A stretch of 64,000 nt of DNA from Parvularculaceae bacterium (GTDB lineage Bacteria; Pseudomonadota; Alphaproteobacteria; Caulobacterales; Parvularculaceae). The translations under genes and the position numbers were made by a program. How positions within the stretch are numbered: position 1 is the stretch's first letter; each line of letters opens with the position of its first letter. The notes under the pieces were generated by a model. It did not search any database. It saw nothing but the letters and a program-made list of their open reading frames with translations, and was not told the origin of the DNA. Shown here in pieces: positions 34,666-42,690 of this stretch. The stretch covers positions 1 to 64,000 of the forward strand of contig JANQMJ010000010.1 in NCBI GenBank assembly GCA_028280115.1, read 5' to 3'.

Positions 34666-37600
34666 GCGCTGGCCTTGTCGTGGGCGGCAACGGCGTCGGC
34701 GCAACGCCGGCAAAGGTCCGTATGCGTCTTATCGGCGCCGACCTCGGGCAGAATGCGCCAGCAGCGCCGGCATTTTTCGCCTTCGGCCTTTCCTGGAACC
34801 ACCGCCACGTCGCCGGTTTCGCCTTCGAGCCGGAAGGCGCCTTCCGGCGCAGGGTCGCCGGTCAGCGTCGCCCCGGAGGTGATGAAAAGTTCGGCGGCGT
34901 CTACGCCCTCATAGGCGCCGCGCAGATCGGCATCGGCGACATGCACGACGGGCGCGGCTTCCAGACTTGCGCCAATGCGCTTTTCCCGGCGCTCGACTTC
35001 AAGGGCGCCGGTGACTACGCGGCGCACGGCGCGCAGCTTTTTCCACTTCTGTGCGAGTTTTTTGTCGCGCCATTCGGCGGGCGTTTCCGGAAACAGGGTT
35101 AAATGGACCGAGCCGTCGTCGGACGGATAGCGTTCCAGCCAGGCCTCTTCCATGGTGAAAACGCAGATCGGCGCAAGCCACGCCGTCAGGCGGTCGAAGA
35201 CAAGGTCCATCGTCGTCCGCGCCGCCCGGCGACGCGGATCGTCCGGCCGGTCGCAATAAAGACTGTCCTTGCGGATATCGAGATAGAAGGCGGAAAGATC
35301 CACGGAAGCAAAATCGAGACAGCGCCGCCAGACCGACTTGAAATCGAATGTTTCATACGCTGAGCGCACCGTTTCATCGAGCGCGGCCAGGCGATCGAGG
35401 ATATAGCGCTCCAGTTCGGGCATGTCTTCGGGCGCGATCCGTTCAGCGTCGCTAAAGCCCTCAAGGGCGCCGAGAAGATAACGCAGCGTGTTGCGCAATT
35501 TGCGATAGGCGTCGACCGCCGAGCCGATGATCTCGTCGCCGACCCGCGGATCCTCGGTGTAATCGGAACTTGCGACCCAGATGCGAATGATCTCCGCGCC
35601 GTATTGCTTGATGACTTCTTCCGGCGCGACGACATTGCCGAGAGACTTCGACATCTTGCGGCCTTCGCTGTCGACCACGAAACCGTTGGTGACGACATGG
35701 TTGTAAGGCGCGCGGCCGCGCGTGCCGCAGCTCTCCAGCAGCGACGACTGGAACCAGCCGCGGTGCTGGTCCGAGCCCTCGCAATAAACGTCCGCCGGCC
35801 AGGAAAGATCGTCGCGCCCTTCCAGAACGAAGGCGTGAGTCGAGCCGGAATCGAACCAGACGTCGAGAATGTCTTCGATCTTTTCAAAATCTTCCGGCGC
35901 ATGATCCGGCCCCAGGAAGTCCTCGACCGGCCTGTCGAACCAGGCGTCGGCGCCGCTTTGTTCAATCGCCGCGATGATGCGCGCATCGACCGCGGGATCG
36001 CGCAGGATGTCGCCGGATTTCTTGTCGACAAAGATCGTCAGCGGCACGCCCCATTCGCGCTGGCGCGATATCAGCCAGTCGGGTCGGTCCTCGACCATGG
36101 CGCGGATGCGCTTCTTGCCGCCGGCGGGCGTAAAACCGGTCTCGTCGATGGCGGCGAGCGCGGTTTCGCGCAGGGTCCTGCCATCCGCCAGGGGTCTGTC
36201 CATGGCGATGAACCATTGCGGCGTGTTGCGGAAGATGACCGGGGCTTTTGACCGCCAGGAGTGCGGATAAGAGTGCTTGAGGCGACCGCGGGCGAGCAGC
36301 GCGCCATGTTCGATCAGCGCGTCGATGACGCGTTTATTGGCGTCGCCGTCCTTGCCCTTTTTCTTGCCTTCGGTGACGATGACTTTCGCGCCTTCAAAGC
36401 CCGGCGCATCGCCGGTAAAGACGCCGAACTCATCGACCGTATGCGGAATTTCCTTGCCTTCGAGTTCCACAAGGGCTTCGCGCCATGATTTCGCCTCCGG
36501 CGCCATCCACGCAAAGTAGTCTTCGGCGCCGTGGCCGGGCGCCGTATGCACGAAGCCCGTGCCGTCTTCATCGGTAACGTGATCGCCGGCGAAAAGCGGC
36601 ACGTCGAATTGGTAGCCGCCGCCCAAGCCTTTGAGCGGATGGGCGCAGATAACGCCATTCAACGCATCGGCGGAAACATCCGCAACGCGTTTCCATTCAG
36701 CAATCAGGCCGGCTTCGCGCACGCTTTTCGCAAGCGCATCCGATATAATTAATTTGTCGCCGGGTTTCGACCAGGGCTCGAAATCGAGATCGCCTTTCAT
36801 CGCGACGACTTCGTAGAGTCCATAGGAGAGTCTTGGCCCGTAGCAGATCGCCCGGTTGCCGGGGATGGTCCAAGGCGTCGTCGTCCAGATGACAACGCTT
36901 ACATTCTCCTCCCCCGCAAGCGGGGGAGGTGTCTGCGAAGCAGACGGAGGGGGGGATGCGGATTGCGCCCCCTCCCCGGCTTCGCCGGACCTCCCCCATA
37001 AATGGGGGAGGCGTTCTTTTTTGACCGGAAACTTCACCCAGATCGTCGTCGACTGATGGTCGTGATATTCAATTTCCGCTTCGGCGAGCGCGGTCTGTTC
37101 CACCGGCGACCACATCACCGGTTTCGAGCCGCGATAGACTAGGCCGGCGTCGACGAATTTTAAAAACTCGCCGACAATCGCCGCTTCGGCGTCGAACGCC
37201 ATGGTCGTATACGGATTATCCCAGTCGCCCTCTCCGCCGAGGCGGCGAAATTCCTCGCGTTGAATGTCGAGCCATTTTTGCGCATAGGCGCGGCAGGCCT
37301 GGCGGAATTCGGGGACGGGAATGTCGCGCTTGGCCTTGCCCTTGGCGCGGAATTCCTCCTCGACCTTCCATTCGATGGGCAGGCCGTGACAGTCCCAGCC
37401 GGGCACGTAATTCGCGTCAAAGCCCGCCATCTGGCGCGAACGCACGATGATGTCTTTGAGCACCTTGGTCAGCGCCGTGCCCATATGGATATGGCCGTTG
37501 GCGTAGGGCGGTCCGTCATGAAGGATATAGTGGGGCCGGTCTTTCGACGCGTCGCGCAGGCGCTTATACATGCCAAGCTCGGCCCAGCGCCGCAGCCGGT

Positions 37601-37703
37601 CAGGCTCGCGCTTGGGCAGCCCGGCGCGCATGGGAAAGTCGGTTTTCGGCAGGAACAGGGTGTCTTTGTAATCCCGTTCGTCGCCTCTCGATGCATCCGG
37701 CAT
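34662..37703 (-). CDS. ileS: Isoleucyl-tRNA synthetase with in-frame repeat insertion
   Basis: A 1013-residue class I synthetase. The HIGH-type motif is in PPYANGHIHMGTAL, the KMSKS motif in EGRKMSKSLGN, the CP1 editing segment contains VIWTTTPWTIPGNRA, and the C-terminal zinc knuckle CRRCW...CRRC is complete. Residues about 231-266 are an unusual Ala/Ser/Gly/Pro-rich insertion (GRSGEAGEGAQSASPPPSAS) encoded by a palindromic repeat at 36907-37012. It sits immediately before the T-rich editing peptide. The reading frame is kept, so the enzyme is probably functional. Start ATG 37703. lspA is coupled downstream by ATGA. Confidence 0.95.
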   Translation of the reverse strand: MPDASRGDERDYKDTLFLPKTDFPMRAGLPKREPDRLRRWAELGMYKRLRDASKDRPHYILHDGPPYANGHIHMGTALTKVLKDIIVRSRQMAGFDANYVPGWDCHGLPIEWKVEEEFRAKGKAKRDIPVPEFRQACRAYAQKWLDIQREEFRRLGGEGDWDNPYTTMAFDAEAAIVGEFLKFVDAGLVYRGSKPVMWSPVEQTALAEAEIEYHDHQSTTIWVKFPVKKERLPHLWGRSGEAGEGAQSASPPPSASQTPPPLAGEENVSVVIWTTTPWTIPGNRAICYGPRLSYGLYEVVAMKGDLDFEPWSKPGDKLIISDALAKSVREAGLIAEWKRVADVSADALNGVICAHPLKGLGGGYQFDVPLFAGDHVTDEDGTGFVHTAPGHGAEDYFAWMAPEAKSWREALVELEGKEIPHTVDEFGVFTGDAPGFEGAKVIVTEGKKKGKDGDANKRVIDALIEHGALLARGRLKHSYPHSWRSKAPVIFRNTPQWFIAMDRPLADGRTLRETALAAIDETGFTPAGGKKRIRAMVEDRPDWLISRQREWGVPLTIFVDKKSGDILRDPAVDARIIAAIEQSGADAWFDRPVEDFLGPDHAPEDFEKIEDILDVWFDSGSTHAFVLEGRDDLSWPADVYCEGSDQHRGWFQSSLLESCGTRGRAPYNHVVTNGFVVDSEGRKMSKSLGNVVAPEEVIKQYGAEIIRIWVASSDYTEDPRVGDEIIGSAVDAYRKLRNTLRYLLGALEGFSDAERIAPEDMPELERYILDRLAALDETVRSAYETFDFKSVWRRCLDFASVDLSAFYLDIRKDSLYCDRPDDPRRRAARTTMDLVFDRLTAWLAPICVFTMEEAWLERYPSDDGSVHLTLFPETPAEWRDKKLAQKWKKLRAVRRVVTGALEVERREKRIGASLEAAPVVHVADADLRGAYEGVDAAELFITSGATLTGDPAPEGAFRLEGETGDVAVVPGKAEGEKCRRCWRILPEVGADKTHTDLCRRCADAVAAHDKASA
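36907..37012. repeat. Palindromic repeat element inserted in ileS
   Basis: A series of four hairpins: CCTCCCCCG/CGGGGGAGG (36908-36916 with 36921-36929), GTCTGC/GCAGAC (36931-36936 with 36940-36945), CCGGC/GCCGG (36976-36980 with 36984-36988) and CCTCCCCC/GGGGGAGG (36990-36997 with 37004-37011). Runs of G and C at 36947-36954 and 36968-36975 can also pair. It is about 105 bases long, a multiple of three, and read through without a stop. This CTCCCCC-type palindrome is a known class of repeat in alphaproteobacteria, but usually lies between genes. Confidence 0.8.
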
Positions 37704-37825
37704 CGCAAAATCTCTTGAAATCGTCGTTCTCTTAGAAGGTGCAGTCAGGCCCGGTCCCGGGCGCGTTTGTCAAGCCTGCAAGGGGCTTTGAGCGCGCCGA
37801 GCCCAGGCGCGAAGGCGGTCAAATC

Positions 37826-37853
37826 ATCCCCCGCGCGCCTTTGCGCGGGGGAT
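37826..37853. repeat. Hairpin between ileS and the His/Tyr-rich gene
   Basis: A perfect 11-bp stem, ATCCCCCGCGC (37826-37836) with GCGCGGGGGAT (37843-37853). It lacks a T-run, so it is more likely a repeat than a terminator. Confidence 0.5.
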
Positions 37854-37880
37854 CGCAATTCGAATCCCGAAACTCGGTAT

Positions 37881-37911
37881 GAAAAGACCGCCATTCATGG
37901 CGGCGGTCTTA
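37881..37911 (-). terminator. Rho-independent terminator
   Basis: Reading leftward, the 9-bp stem AAGACCGCC/GGCGGTCTT (37910-37902 with 37892-37884) is followed by TTTTC. It lies about 40 bases after the stop of the His/Tyr-rich gene at 37952 and would end its transcript before ileS. Confidence 0.75.
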
Positions 37912-37951
37912 TCAGGCCGGATGGCGTTCGTCACCTGGCGAATGGGCGCGC

Positions 37952-38629
37952 CTAGATCAGTTCGAGCAGATAGACGCGGTTATCGTCCGCCTCGCAATAC
38001 ATGGCGCGGGACCAGCTTTCCCCGCGGCGGTCCTCGGCGAGCACGGTCGCCGTCATCTTCCAGGCACCGCCCATATCATCGGCGGTCTCCGGCGCGGAAG
38101 GGGCGGCCAGGACGAAACCGCGATCGGCAAGCGCGGCGCGGGCGTGACGGGTGCAGGCTTTGTAGGCGGCCTCAATGGAAATGCGGATCGGCTCAGGCCC
38201 GCCGTCCAGGCGGCCCTCTAGCGTATCGTCGCTGAGATTGCCGTCGGTCGGACCGGGATCATAGGTCCGCGCCGGATAATAGGGGGTCGCCGTTGTGCGG
38301 GCCGCGTAACGGTCCCGGTGATAGCGGTCCCGGTAATATCGCTCGCGGGCGCGGCTTTCAGCGACCTCGTTGATCAAGATCGCGCCGCCGATGACGCCCA
38401 GTGCGATCGCCGCCGCTTTGCCGCCGCCGCCGCTGCGGTGATGGCGCCGATGATAATGGTGGTGATAATGGCGATGCCCGCCATAGTACGGCTTGCCGTA
38501 ATAGCCGTGATAATAGCCCACATGGCCGTAGTAATGACCGCCGCCGGCTTTGGCCGAGGCGCCGGCGCCGAGCGCAAGAAATGCAGCCGCAGCGGCCAGG
38601 GCGATTGTGTGCGGGGTTTTCAGAGCCAT
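37952..38629 (-). CDS. Exported His/Tyr/Gly-rich protein of unknown function
   Basis: A 225-residue protein. A Sec signal (MALKTPHTIALAAAAAFLALG) is followed by a low-complexity segment, residues about 30-70, built of Gly, His and Tyr (GHYYGHVGYYHGYYG, HYHHHYHRRHHR). Next comes a hydrophobic Gly-rich helix (AAAIALGVIGGAILIN) that could be a membrane anchor. The C-terminal 100 residues are globular with a conserved-looking CTRHARAAL and end in YCEADDNRVYLLELI. The His-rich part could bind metal, but there is no direct evidence. Start ATG 38629. A terminator follows at 37881. Confidence 0.72.
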   Translation of the reverse strand: MALKTPHTIALAAAAAFLALGAGASAKAGGGHYYGHVGYYHGYYGKPYYGGHRHYHHHYHRRHHRSGGGGKAAAIALGVIGGAILINEVAESRARERYYRDRYHRDRYAARTTATPYYPARTYDPGPTDGNLSDDTLEGRLDGGPEPIRISIEAAYKACTRHARAALADRGFVLAAPSAPETADDMGGAWKMTATVLAEDRRGESWSRAMYCEADDNRVYLLELI

Positions 38630-38768
38630 GACGCAACCTCCATCTCAACGCCTATCGGCGCGCCCGAATCCTGATGGGGAAAGATTTCCCGGCAATGTGT
38701 CGAGATTATGGCGATTAGAGCGCAAGCCCATGGAATTAGAGGGTTTCTAATCGATTAAAGCAGCGCCC

Positions 38769-39662
38769 TCAAAGCAGCACTTTGGCGCGCTTGCAGTCTT
38801 CAGCGATCTGGGCCTTGAGAAGATCGAGACTGTCGAACTTTTCCTCTTCGCGCAGGAACTCGACAAAGGCGACCTCAATCTCTTTGCCGTAAAGATCGCC
38901 GTTGAAATCGAACAGATAGGTCTCCAGGAGCGGCGCGCTGTCTCCCACGGTCGGGCGGCGGCCATAGTTCGATGCGCCGCCATAGACGCGCTCGCCGACC
39001 CGCGCGCGCGTGGCGTAAACGCCCTTGCGCGGCGCAATGAGTTCGCCAAGCGTGACGTTTGCTGTGGGAAAGCCCAGCGTGCGGCCGAGCTTTTGGCCTT
39101 CAAGAACCGTCCCGCGCACCGACCAGGGCCGGCCCAAAATTTCCGCCGCCTCACGAACATTGCCGGCGCGCAGGGCGCTGCGCGCCGCGCTGGAGCCGAA
39201 TTTGTCCGTATCGGGCCTGACCAGCAAGTCGGCGATTTTGACGTTCAGGCCGGCCGCCGCGCCGATCGATGTGAGCGCCGCCGCATCGCCGGCGCGAAAG
39301 GCGCCGAAGTGGAAATCCGCCCCGGCGACGACGCCGGCAAGGCCCAGCCTTTCCTTCAGCACGCCGCGCACGAAGTCTTCCGGGCTCTGCCCGGCAAGCG
39401 CGGCGTCGAACGTCAGGACAAAGATTTCCTCCACGCCGCAAGCGCGCAGCAGTTCGTCCCGTTGCGCCGGCGCGGTGAGCAAAAACGGCGGGTCTTCCGG
39501 CCGGAAATAACGGCGTGGATGAGGCTCGAACAAAACCACGCCGGGCCGCGCGCCCGCTTCGGCGGCGAACGCCCGCGTGGTTTCGAGCAGCGCGCGATGG
39601 CCCCGATGCACGCCGTCGAAATTGCCGATCGCGGCGATGACGTTTTTGCCTGCGCTTACCAT
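38769..39662 (-). CDS. ribF: Bifunctional riboflavin kinase/FAD synthetase RibF
   Basis: A 297-residue enzyme making FMN and then FAD. The N-terminal adenylyltransferase domain has IGNFDGVHRGHRALL (HxGH type). The C-terminal flavokinase domain starts about residue 175 with GRPWSVRGTVLEGQKLGRTLGFPTAN, followed by GVYATRARVGERVYGGASNYGRRPT and the terminal LFDFNGDLYGKEIEVAFVEFLR. The annotated start ATG 39662 lies inside the end of the upstream HAD gene (ATGGTAA), so translation is coupled. The protein lacks the 20-residue N-terminal extension common in RibF. Confidence 0.94.
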   Translation of the reverse strand: MVSAGKNVIAAIGNFDGVHRGHRALLETTRAFAAEAGARPGVVLFEPHPRRYFRPEDPPFLLTAPAQRDELLRACGVEEIFVLTFDAALAGQSPEDFVRGVLKERLGLAGVVAGADFHFGAFRAGDAAALTSIGAAAGLNVKIADLLVRPDTDKFGSSAARSALRAGNVREAAEILGRPWSVRGTVLEGQKLGRTLGFPTANVTLGELIAPRKGVYATRARVGERVYGGASNYGRRPTVGDSAPLLETYLFDFNGDLYGKEIEVAFVEFLREEEKFDSLDLLKAQIAEDCKRAKVLL

Positions 39663-40498
39663 TGCAACCGCTCCATGGCGCCGACGATCTTAACCCCCGC
39701 CGCGCCAAGCTGTTCGGTCATGTCCTCTGCGCCGTCGAAAATCCCGCCCCCATGGGTGATCAGCAGCCCATCGAGACCGGCCCGGTTGGCGCCGAGAATA
39801 TCCGTCTTTAACCCATCGCCCACCGCCAGGACGCGCTCGCGCTCGACCGGCGCGCCGTTGGCCGCCTCGAGGGCGGCCAGGGCAAGCCGGTAAATCGGCG
39901 CGTGGGGCTTGCCGCCATAGGCCACCTTGCCGCCGAATTCGGCGTAGATCGCCCCGAGCGCGCCGGCGCACCAGATCATGCGCCCGCCCCAGTTCACGAC
40001 GATGTCGGGATTGGCGCAAACCATCTCGAGCCCGCGATCGGCGGCCTGGCGCAACAGCGCGCGATAGTCATCCGGCGTCTCGCGCTGATCGTCCGCCAAG
40101 CCTGTGCAAATGATAAAGCCCGCCTCTTCGAGCGGACGAAAGTCGATGCCGAGCCCATCAAACAGCGGATCGTCTTTTTCAGGGCCGATCCGGAACGCCG
40201 GCGCCGGCAGACGGCGCATGATTTCATCCCGCGTGGCGTCGCCTGAGGTCACGACCGCGTCATAGGCCTCGCGGCTGAGGCCGAGGCGATCGAGTTGGGG
40301 CGGAATGATCGAGGCGGGCCGCGGCGCGTTGGTCAAAATCACCAGCGGACCGCAGGTCTGGCGAAACCGCATCATGGCCTCCGCCGCGCCGGGCATGAGC
40401 TCGACGCCGTTATGAATGACGCCCCAGGCATCGCACAGCATGGCGCCGTAGCGCGGGGCGATGTCTTGAAGACGGGAAATTCTGATCGAGTCGCTCAC
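39656..40498 (-). CDS. HAD superfamily hydrolase (TIGR01459 type)
   Basis: A 280-residue HAD-IIA hydrolase of the TIGR01459 type, a group almost limited to alphaproteobacteria and usually located beside ribF, as here. Motif I is LCDAWGVIHNG, motif II is LVILTNAPRP, and motif IV is VLAVGDGLKTDILGANRAG. The cap is of the NagD class, which makes a phosphatase on a small phosphorylated metabolite likely; the physiological substrate is not known. Start ATG 40498 (MSDSIRISRLQDI). The stop overlaps the ribF start by seven bases. Confidence 0.9.
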   Translation of the reverse strand: MSDSIRISRLQDIAPRYGAMLCDAWGVIHNGVELMPGAAEAMMRFRQTCGPLVILTNAPRPASIIPPQLDRLGLSREAYDAVVTSGDATRDEIMRRLPAPAFRIGPEKDDPLFDGLGIDFRPLEEAGFIICTGLADDQRETPDDYRALLRQAADRGLEMVCANPDIVVNWGGRMIWCAGALGAIYAEFGGKVAYGGKPHAPIYRLALAALEAANGAPVERERVLAVGDGLKTDILGANRAGLDGLLITHGGGIFDGAEDMTEQLGAAGVKIVGAMERLQW

Positions 40499-40558
40499 GC
40501 AGAGGGCGGATAAGGCCGGCGCCGAACGCGGTCAAGAATAGTCGGCGGCGCGGCGTTG

Positions 40559-41647
40559 CTAAGACGCCTGGACCAGCTCCACGGGCTTGGGCATGTAATC
40601 GTCGGCCGGGCGCGGCGGACCGAACAGTTCGCCCTGGCCGAAATCAATGCCAAGCGCGAGAATTTCCGGCATGTGCGCTTCGATCTCGACCTTTTCCACA
40701 ATCAGATCCAAGCCATTGTCGCGCAGGCGGTCTTTAAAGGTCTTGATCCGCGCCCGGGCCTGCGCATCGCCGCGGTTTTCGTGAAGCAGCATGGCGCTCG
40801 GCGCTTTGACGAAACGGAAGTTCCGTTGCCGCAGCGCCTTCCAGTTGAGATCCAAATTGCGGATGTGGTCGACGGAAAAAGCGTAGCCCCGGCGCGCGAT
40901 GGCGTCGAGGTTCCTTTCCACCCGCTCATGCATGATCTCGACGGCAGGGGAGGTAAATTCAAACACCAGCCGCGACGCCATATCGCCATTGACGTCGAGA
41001 TAGTCCGTGAACCGCGCAAAGAAATCTTCGTCGTAGATCGTCGCCGGCGAGATGTTGCAGAAGATGTGATAGTGCTGGCTCTCGGTGCTGATATTGCGCA
41101 GCGCCTGAACCGCGCGCAGCAGGATCAGATTGTCAATGACGCCGATCCGGTTGGCGCGCTCGGCCGCCTCGAGATAGTGGATCGGCCGCAAGACCGAACC
41201 GTCCTTGTTGCGCAACCGCGAGAACGCTTCGAAATGTCTGTGTTTGCGTTGCGGCAGGCTGACGATGGGCTGCAGATAAAGATCGATCCGGTCGCGTTCG
41301 ATCGCGTCCTTGACGCGTTCGAGCATATCCGAATCCTCGATATTGAGATTGCACGCCCTTTCGAATTTGATGATCGGCGATCTCTTCGTCGGATTCCTGC
41401 CCGCCTTTTCGGCGCTGATTTTTTCGCTCTGGCGGTGCAGCAGTTCGATTTCCTGCTGCGCGCGCGACAAAGCGAACCCCGCGCGCGCGTGCAAAATGAG
41501 GGACACGACCAGCGCGCTGGCGAGCCAGATCTCGAATTCCGGCTTAAATCCCGATTGGACGATGGCCACCAATAACAGCGCGCCGCAAATGCCGGCCATA
41601 AACAAAACGGCGCCGCAATAGCGCGAACTTTTCTGCCGCAGATGCAT
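40559..41647 (-). CDS. Degenerate EAL-domain membrane protein (TipF-like)
   Basis: A protein of about 362 residues. Two hydrophobic helices at the N-terminus (GAVLFMAGICGALLLVAIVQ and FEIWLASALVVSLILHA) are followed by a coiled-coil stretch and an EAL domain. The EAL motifs are altered: EAFSRLRN for EALLR, VFEFTS for ELTE, SVDHIR for DDFG, RFVKAPS for KID, but FGQGELFG is kept. Phosphodiesterase activity is therefore unlikely; c-di-GMP binding may remain. The layout resembles TipF of Caulobacter, a receptor for c-di-GMP at the flagellar pole, but no flagellar genes are nearby. I start at ATG 41647 (MHLRQKSSR); a longer Arg-rich start is less likely. Confidence 0.8.
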   Translation of the reverse strand: MHLRQKSSRYCGAVLFMAGICGALLLVAIVQSGFKPEFEIWLASALVVSLILHARAGFALSRAQQEIELLHRQSEKISAEKAGRNPTKRSPIIKFERACNLNIEDSDMLERVKDAIERDRIDLYLQPIVSLPQRKHRHFEAFSRLRNKDGSVLRPIHYLEAAERANRIGVIDNLILLRAVQALRNISTESQHYHIFCNISPATIYDEDFFARFTDYLDVNGDMASRLVFEFTSPAVEIMHERVERNLDAIARRGYAFSVDHIRNLDLNWKALRQRNFRFVKAPSAMLLHENRGDAQARARIKTFKDRLRDNGLDLIVEKVEIEAHMPEILALGIDFGQGELFGPPRPADDYMPKPVELVQAS

Positions 41648-41789
41648 TCTGTCGCCCCGTCCATCGCTCCGCCGGCGTCCGCGCCGACGCAAAGCGTCTT
41701 TGTTAAGGATATTACGCCAGCGCCGTTTAAAAGCGATTAAGACGGTGATCCAAAACGAAACGGACGGTTAACATTTGGCCGCGGCGGCG

Positions 41790-41830
41790 AGAAAAAGCCC
41801 GCCCGGAGACATCCGAGCGGGCCTTTTTTG
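41790..41830. terminator. Rho-independent terminator (bidirectional)
   Basis: Stem GCCCGC (41797-41802) with GCGGGC (41817-41822), continued by the inner stem CGGA/TCCG around a GACA loop. It is bordered on the left by five A and on the right by six T. It lies directly after the OmpA-like lipoprotein gene (leftward), whose stop is at 41854. Confidence 0.8.
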
Positions 41831-41853
41831 GAAGGCTTTGATTGAAACGCGCG

Positions 41854-42522
41854 TTAACTGCTGAATTCGTCGTCGATGGGATTGATGACGATTTCAACCC
41901 TGCGGTTGGCGGCGCGGCCGTTTTCCGTGGCGTTATCCGCAATCGGACGGCTTTCGCCATAGCCGATCGCCTGGAGCCGGCCGGGCACGACCCCTTGGGC
42001 GGCAAGATAGTTCGACACGCTTAAGGCGCGGCGCTGGGAAAGCTCCATATTGTAATCTTCCGGGCCGGTTGAATCCGCGTGGCCATAAACGCTGATCGTG
42101 GTCTTTTTGAATTCGTTGAGGACGATCGCCACAGAATTAAGCGTATCGTAGAATGGCGATTTAATATCGGCCCGATTAACGTCAAAGGTAATGTCCGACG
42201 GCATCAACAGGATGAGGTTGTCGCCGTCGCGCTGAACCTGAACGCCGCTGTTGACCAGGCGCTCGCGAAGCTTGGCCTGCTGGCGGTCCTGATAAACGCC
42301 GATGCCGACGCCGATCGCCGCGCCCGCCGCGGCCCCGATCGCAGCGCCTCTGCCCGGCCGGCCGGCGATGGCCCCGGCGATAGCCCCGGCCGCTGCGCCG
42401 GCCGCCGCGCCGCCGGCCCCGGAGGTGACGGTTCGGCTTGCCCGCTCCTCGCCGGTGTAAGGATTGGTGGTGCAGCCGACGACCAGCGCCGCCGCGGCTG
42501 CGAGAATGAGCGCTTTACGCAT
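41854..42522 (-). CDS. OmpA family lipoprotein
   Basis: A 222-residue lipoprotein. The signal MRKALILAAAAALVVGC has the lipobox VVGC. After a small linker comes a Gly/Ala-rich segment (SGAGGAAAGAAAGAIAGAIAG) typical of glycine-zipper motifs that insert in membranes, then an OmpA/MotB peptidoglycan-binding domain (ITFDVNRADIKSPFYDTLNSV, ISVYGHADSTGPEDYNMELSQRRALSV, IGYGESRPIADNATENGRAANRRVEI). The Asp and Arg residues that contact diaminopimelate are in these segments. It probably links the outer membrane to peptidoglycan. ATG 42522 has GGGAG about nine bases upstream. A terminator follows. Confidence 0.92.
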   Translation of the reverse strand: MRKALILAAAAALVVGCTTNPYTGEERASRTVTSGAGGAAAGAAAGAIAGAIAGRPGRGAAIGAAAGAAIGVGIGVYQDRQQAKLRERLVNSGVQVQRDGDNLILLMPSDITFDVNRADIKSPFYDTLNSVAIVLNEFKKTTISVYGHADSTGPEDYNMELSQRRALSVSNYLAAQGVVPGRLQAIGYGESRPIADNATENGRAANRRVEIVINPIDDEFSS

Positions 42523-42690
42523 GAGATCGCTCCCTTTTTGCGATTGAAAACCTTTCGCCGTCCTGACTATGTCGCCCGCATCGCGAACGGATGAAACAGC
42601 GGCGGCAATATCAACATATCCCGCTTCGCCGCGCATTAAAAACAGGTAATTGCGGCGGAATTCGCAAGTTTCCCGGGCGAATTCAAGGCG

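Noticed and set aside
36907..37012. CRISPR array or tandem repeat
   Set aside because: The units are hairpins of differing sequence without regular spacers; it is one composite palindromic element.
37855..37880. Sequence resembling a tRNA T-arm (ATTCGAATCC)
   Set aside because: No matching acceptor, D or anticodon arms fit around it. The nearby hairpins are a repeat and a terminator.
42059..42594. Plus-strand open frame opposite the OmpA-like lipoprotein
   Set aside because: It is antisense to the Gly/Ala-rich linker and peptidoglycan-binding domain. It has no ribosome binding site.
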